A stretch of 64,000 nucleotides of DNA from Agaricus subrufescens (Eukaryota; Basidiomycota; Agaricomycetes; Agaricales; Agaricaceae): the NCBI GenBank assembly GCA_029945375.1, contig CM057062.1, forward strand, positions 992,001-1,056,000, given 5' to 3'. Below, piece after piece: positions 61,601 through 64,000 of this stretch. Below the pieces are notes generated by a model. The model had not been told where the DNA came from and did no database searches. It was given only the letters and a program-made list of their open reading frames with translations. Each line of letters starts with the position of its first letter. Position 1 is the first letter of the stretch. A program made the translations under genes and the position numbers.

Positions 61601-62233
61601 TACCCCACATTGCCATCAACGAAGTTCCCGCTCGCAGAAAATTTCTCAGCTTGGTTGAACATGCCTATACTCTGGCGCTGCGGCTGCGAAAAATCCAAGC
61701 TTAGTGATTGCTACGGGTACGTTGGTTTCTTCATTCAAAGTCATACATTCATAAGAGAAACTCACGCTTGCAAGCTCAGAGGTCGGAGATTGTTGTGAAT
61801 ATGTCGTATGTGTATATGTTGTAGGCTGTACCAGAGGCTGTGGTTCCCGCACGAAGTCTATAGGTCCGGCAGGACATGCGATAGGGGTAGGCCGTTGAGT
61901 GACGGAACCGATAGCGGGTGAAGTTGTTGGTTGTGGTGCCTGCGGTGGTTGACCATCAATGAAGTTTTCTTGCGCTCTGTCGGAAACAAGGCACTCTGCA
62001 GAGTTCTGGGAGTGCATTGGATATCCAACAGCTGATGCGTTAGAAATATCAGAGACCAGTTCCAGCGCTGGCTCTGAGAAGGGACGGAAGGACAACGCTG
62101 AACAAGCGCTAGAGTCAGAGGGACAGATGACACTTGGATCATCATGCAGGCGTGGTGGAGACATGTTTGGTGAACGCGAGCGTGAACGGCGGAAACGCAG
62201 AAAGCGGGGAAGGCGGAGTGAGATATCTGGCAT
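58641..62233 (-). CDS. N12: NACHT-domain NLR-like protein, subfamily B, with an enlarged intron
   Basis: Predicted exons: 62233-61766, 61677-61599, micro-exon 61537-61508, 61458-59852, 59143-58976, 58919-58641; phases agree, 876 residues. Start MPDISLRLPRF. Exon 2 is RQSIGMFNQAEKFSASGNF. Walker A GAAGVGKS is at about 248-255, Walker B VLVIIDGLDEC at about 346-356, WLIASRPEFH follows; the helical region reads FHKSFIDYILDFTRSGFS. The C-terminal domain (729-876) has GVSEWTYWFWCEI and ends KKYSIHV. The intron after the NACHT exon is 708 nt instead of the usual 50-60, because of an insertion (59150-59830). If that intron is not removed the protein would end soon after residue 728 and lack the C-terminal domain. 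The donor after the micro-exon is GTAGGT. Confidence 0.86.
59150..59830. mobile_element. AT-rich insertion of about 650 bp inside an N12 intron
   Basis: All other copies have 50-60 nt at this intron; here it is 708 nt. The inserted sequence is purine- and AT-rich, has no coding frame and ends with a hairpin (GGTGGTA/TACCACC, about 59780-59802). TGATATTG near 59152 and CAATATCA near 59813 form a short terminal inverted repeat, and a second GATATTG lies just before the hairpin. This suggests a small non-autonomous element, class unknown. The exact edges and a target-site duplication are not resolved. Confidence 0.5.
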
Positions 62234-62710
62234 TGAAAATCGTTATCAGGAGAGGAGAGGAAGGATTACCGCAATAGACATCAGAAAGACATCAGAAGGA
62301 CACCAGAAAGACACATGACCGTGGCGGTTGATGGTCTCCACAGACTCGGTGCCATAGACGCCCATGGTCAGAAGAGGGCAAGAGGCTTCTTAACGACTAC
62401 AAGTAGTAGGAAGGAGTCCTGCATCAAGCGCAATGTCAAACCACGGAACAAGTTTCCTACGCCGTTGTTCACTGGCTTTATTCAAATCCGTTTCACACCT
62501 CGAAGTCTGAGTTCTTCAATGGTGAGCAAAAACGATCTCAAGAATCAGGAATGGTGCTAGTCCAAACCTACCAGATTGTCCACTTATTCAATACAAAAGA
62601 CCTGTCTACCTCAATGAGGGACGATCCAACGAGAGGCACAACAGCATTATCAACCGGACTTTCATAACTCTCCAACCTCAGAACTCTGAACGACAGAAAT
62701 CTGTAGTATA
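62234..62710. other. Intergenic upstream of N12
   Basis: No TATA box, gene or repeat I can support. Confidence 0.4.
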
Positions 62711-63100
62711 CTACACGGTACTCCCAAGTGCCCTACGCTCCTCCCGCTAATGGAAAAGCCAAATCCAATAAGCCCATTCCGATACACTATCCTTCAGATC
62801 AACAAACCAGACTTCATTGAACTATCCGGAGCTGACGAACAGAAGTGGCAGTGGTGCCATGTACGGCTTGTCCGGAGGTATAAAGCGTAGAAGATAAGCG
62901 CGACTGGACAACACAGGGGGAGGAGTGAGATATGGGAAATGAGAGACCTGTATCGAAGCGGGGAATTGCCAGAGGTGCCTTCAGTGACCAGGAAGATGGG
63001 AGGTTAAGGCGCAAAAGATGATGGCTCTGGCAGCCAGACGGACACATAATAAGGAGCAGGGACTAAAGTAAAGCTCATCTGAGCTGCGCGGCCAACGACT
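62711..63100 (-). pseudogene. NLR relic: exon 1 leader joined to the end of exon 6
   Basis: On the minus strand about 63100-62850 resembles the leader and start of exon 1 of subfamily A (a decayed form of the DGQLEWAL region, then sequence ending near GQAVHGTTATS). It runs straight into the tail of the last exon at about 62840: FNEVWFVDLKDSVSEWAYW, then RRALGSTV and a stop at 62711. Two stops lie inside. The micro-exon, NACHT exon and exon 5 are missing, so a single internal deletion of about 2.5 kb probably made this footprint. A TATA-like TCTATAAATAAAC (about 63122-63134) still stands upstream. Confidence 0.7.
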
Positions 63101-63470
63101 GCACACACAGGCGGGAACGTGCAGTTTATTTATAGACAACGCCTCCGCCAGTCAATAATGATCAGCGCTCTCCCGACAGTATCTTTGGAACCAGGGGGGC
63201 GAACCGAGTACTCGACTGACGATGCAAAACAATACGGTAGTCTATTCGTGCAACCTATAGTTTGTCAAAAACTATTTTACGCTCTTCCCACGTGTTAAAA
63301 TACTCCATCACCGACGGTAACAAACAATTGTGATCTCTTTTTTCTTATGGTCTATTTTAAACTTTCTTATTCCACATATTGCCGTTTACCATTTCCCTCC
63401 TATCAAAGTACTGTACAGTTTTATTTCATGGCTTACTGAGCACTGATATTCCCTGAACCTTAAAACTTAC
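63101..63470. other. Intergenic upstream of the relic
   Basis: Contains the TATA-like box at about 63122-63134 (minus). Otherwise AT-rich without recognised features. Confidence 0.45.
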
Positions 63471-63507
63471 ACCTCAGTGATAAGCAAGTCATCGTTATCG
63501 CTGAGGT
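63471..63507. repeat. Hairpin ACCTCAGTGATAA/TTATCGCTGAGGT
   Basis: A 13-bp inverted repeat with one mismatch around an 11-nt loop. A related copy lacking the outer bases follows at about 63580-63610 (AGTGATAAACAAGTTATCGT then TATCGCTGAG), so the structure is repeated about 105 bp apart. Confidence 0.7.
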
Positions 63508-63553
63508 GAGTAACGTACGAGTTTCTAGTATATCCCAGTACTCATGTCACATA

Positions 63554-63623
63554 GCTATTGTTCTTTAGGTATTTACTTATAGTGATAAACAAGTTATCGT
63601 TATCGCTGAGCTATTGTTCTTTA
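63554..63623. repeat. Direct repeat GCTATTGTTCTTTA flanking the second hairpin
   Basis: GCTATTGTTCTTTA occurs at 63554-63567 and again at 63610-63623, on both sides of the second hairpin copy. The last copy overlaps the stop codon end of N14. Confidence 0.65.
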
Positions 63624-64000
63624 CCGCGACACCAAAACCAGTAAGTCCACTCGGAAATACCATCCTCCGGATCCAAAATCCGCAATTCTACAACATATGC
63701 TCCCGTCGACGTAAACAAAGTTGGGACACTAAGATCCGGGGATCGGATAATGGAGCTCTCCAGATGGCGTTCAAACCGAGAAGCGCAAAAATCGCAAGAA
63801 TTACACCATTTGGCTTGGGACATGCCGGAGGGCACGTGGTCATTCCCATGGAAAGAAGTCACCCATTGCTGATCCATTCCTTCTTCCCATTCGCCTTGAC
63901 GTTGATGCTGCACAACGCTATTTCAATGTATAATATCGTACACGAATAATTTACTTACATTACAAGATCGATGCCAAGGGTCTGACAACGCGTCGGTTGT
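63611..64000 (-). CDS. N14: 3' end of a further NLR-like gene, cut by the window edge
   Basis: Exon 6 (63907-63611) and the 3' part of exon 5 (from 63959 to beyond 64000) are visible. Exon 5 ends in DALSDPWHRSC before a GTAAGT donor; exon 6 starts HQRQGEWEEGMDQQW behind a GCAG acceptor. The domain is an outlier: a longer loop before the Cys pair (CNSCDFC), AYVVEL where the other copies have the CC motif, and a truncated tail (WFWCRGKEQ then stop) lacking KYGI or LGSTI. GISEWTYWFWC is intact, so it is closest to subfamily B. The shortened tail abuts a repeated sequence, so the original 3' end may have been replaced. The NACHT part lies outside the window. Confidence 0.75.

Noticed and set aside
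63471..63623. CRISPR-like repeat
   Set aside because: Only two imperfect copies, no spacers of regular length, and the genome is eukaryotic.
3414..63907. Zinc-binding role for the Cys pairs of the C-terminal domain
   Set aside because: The second pair is not conserved (YSC in N2, YCG in N6, YVV in N14) and the first pair varies between CxC and CxxC.
1..64000. tRNA, rRNA or other structural RNA genes
   Set aside because: I saw no cloverleaf with A and B boxes and no rRNA-like blocks on either strand.

Overview
The window looks like nuclear DNA of a basidiomycete fungus, most likely an agaricomycete. Genes are split by many short introns (about 45-65 nt, GT-AG), the dominant family is a fungal STAND/NLR family with a NACHT ATPase core, and the mobile DNA (Ty1/copia retroelement, Tnp2-type transposase) is of kinds common in Agaricomycetes. 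The exact taxon cannot be fixed from the sequence; a Rhizoctonia-like lineage is only a guess.

Layout. 1-2476: decayed 3' half of a Ty1/copia element with its LTR, next to a small decayed gene fragment. 3414-34297: head-to-tail array of eight NACHT genes, all on the minus strand (N1-N8), with a truncated relic between N3 and N4. 34298-48864: an island without NLRs holding a coiled-coil/acidic protein gene (35.5-36.8 kb), a small three-exon gene (37.3-38.1 kb), a member of a large uncharacterised agaricomycete family broken by one stop (38.5-41.3 kb), an apparently intact Tnp2/CACTA-like transposase gene (42.3-45.6 kb), GC-rich minisatellites (47.2-48.0 kb) and a 113-residue unknown gene. 48865-64000: the array resumes with N9-N12, a relic in which the start of exon 1 is joined to the end of exon 6, and the 3' end of a further copy (N14) running off the right edge.

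The NACHT genes share one gene plan: exon 1 (basic, Pro/Ser-rich N-terminus starting MPxF), exon 2 (short motif such as ARDFSVVGSNFIDN or QNFTASGNFVDGN), a 27-36 nt micro-exon, a 1.6-kb exon with the NACHT core and the following helical region, and two short exons that encode a C-terminal domain of about 145 residues with the signature SEWTYWFW. I do not recognise this domain. No WD40, ankyrin or TPR repeats are present. By sequence the copies fall into three subfamilies: A (N1, N5, N6, N7, N9, N11; tail LGSTI-like), B (N4, N8, N10, N12; exon 2 of the NFTASGNF type, tail KYGI-like) and C (N2, N3). N2 and N10 are broken; the others read open throughout in my splice models. By analogy with known fungal NLRs these genes probably act in allorecognition or innate immunity, but no effector domain is recognisable at their N-termini.

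The array looks young and active: N2/N3 are a tandem pair sharing 3' flank, N9-N10 and N11-N12 repeat an A-B unit, and relics record internal deletions. Nonsense changes explained by C-to-T transitions recur in unrelated genes.
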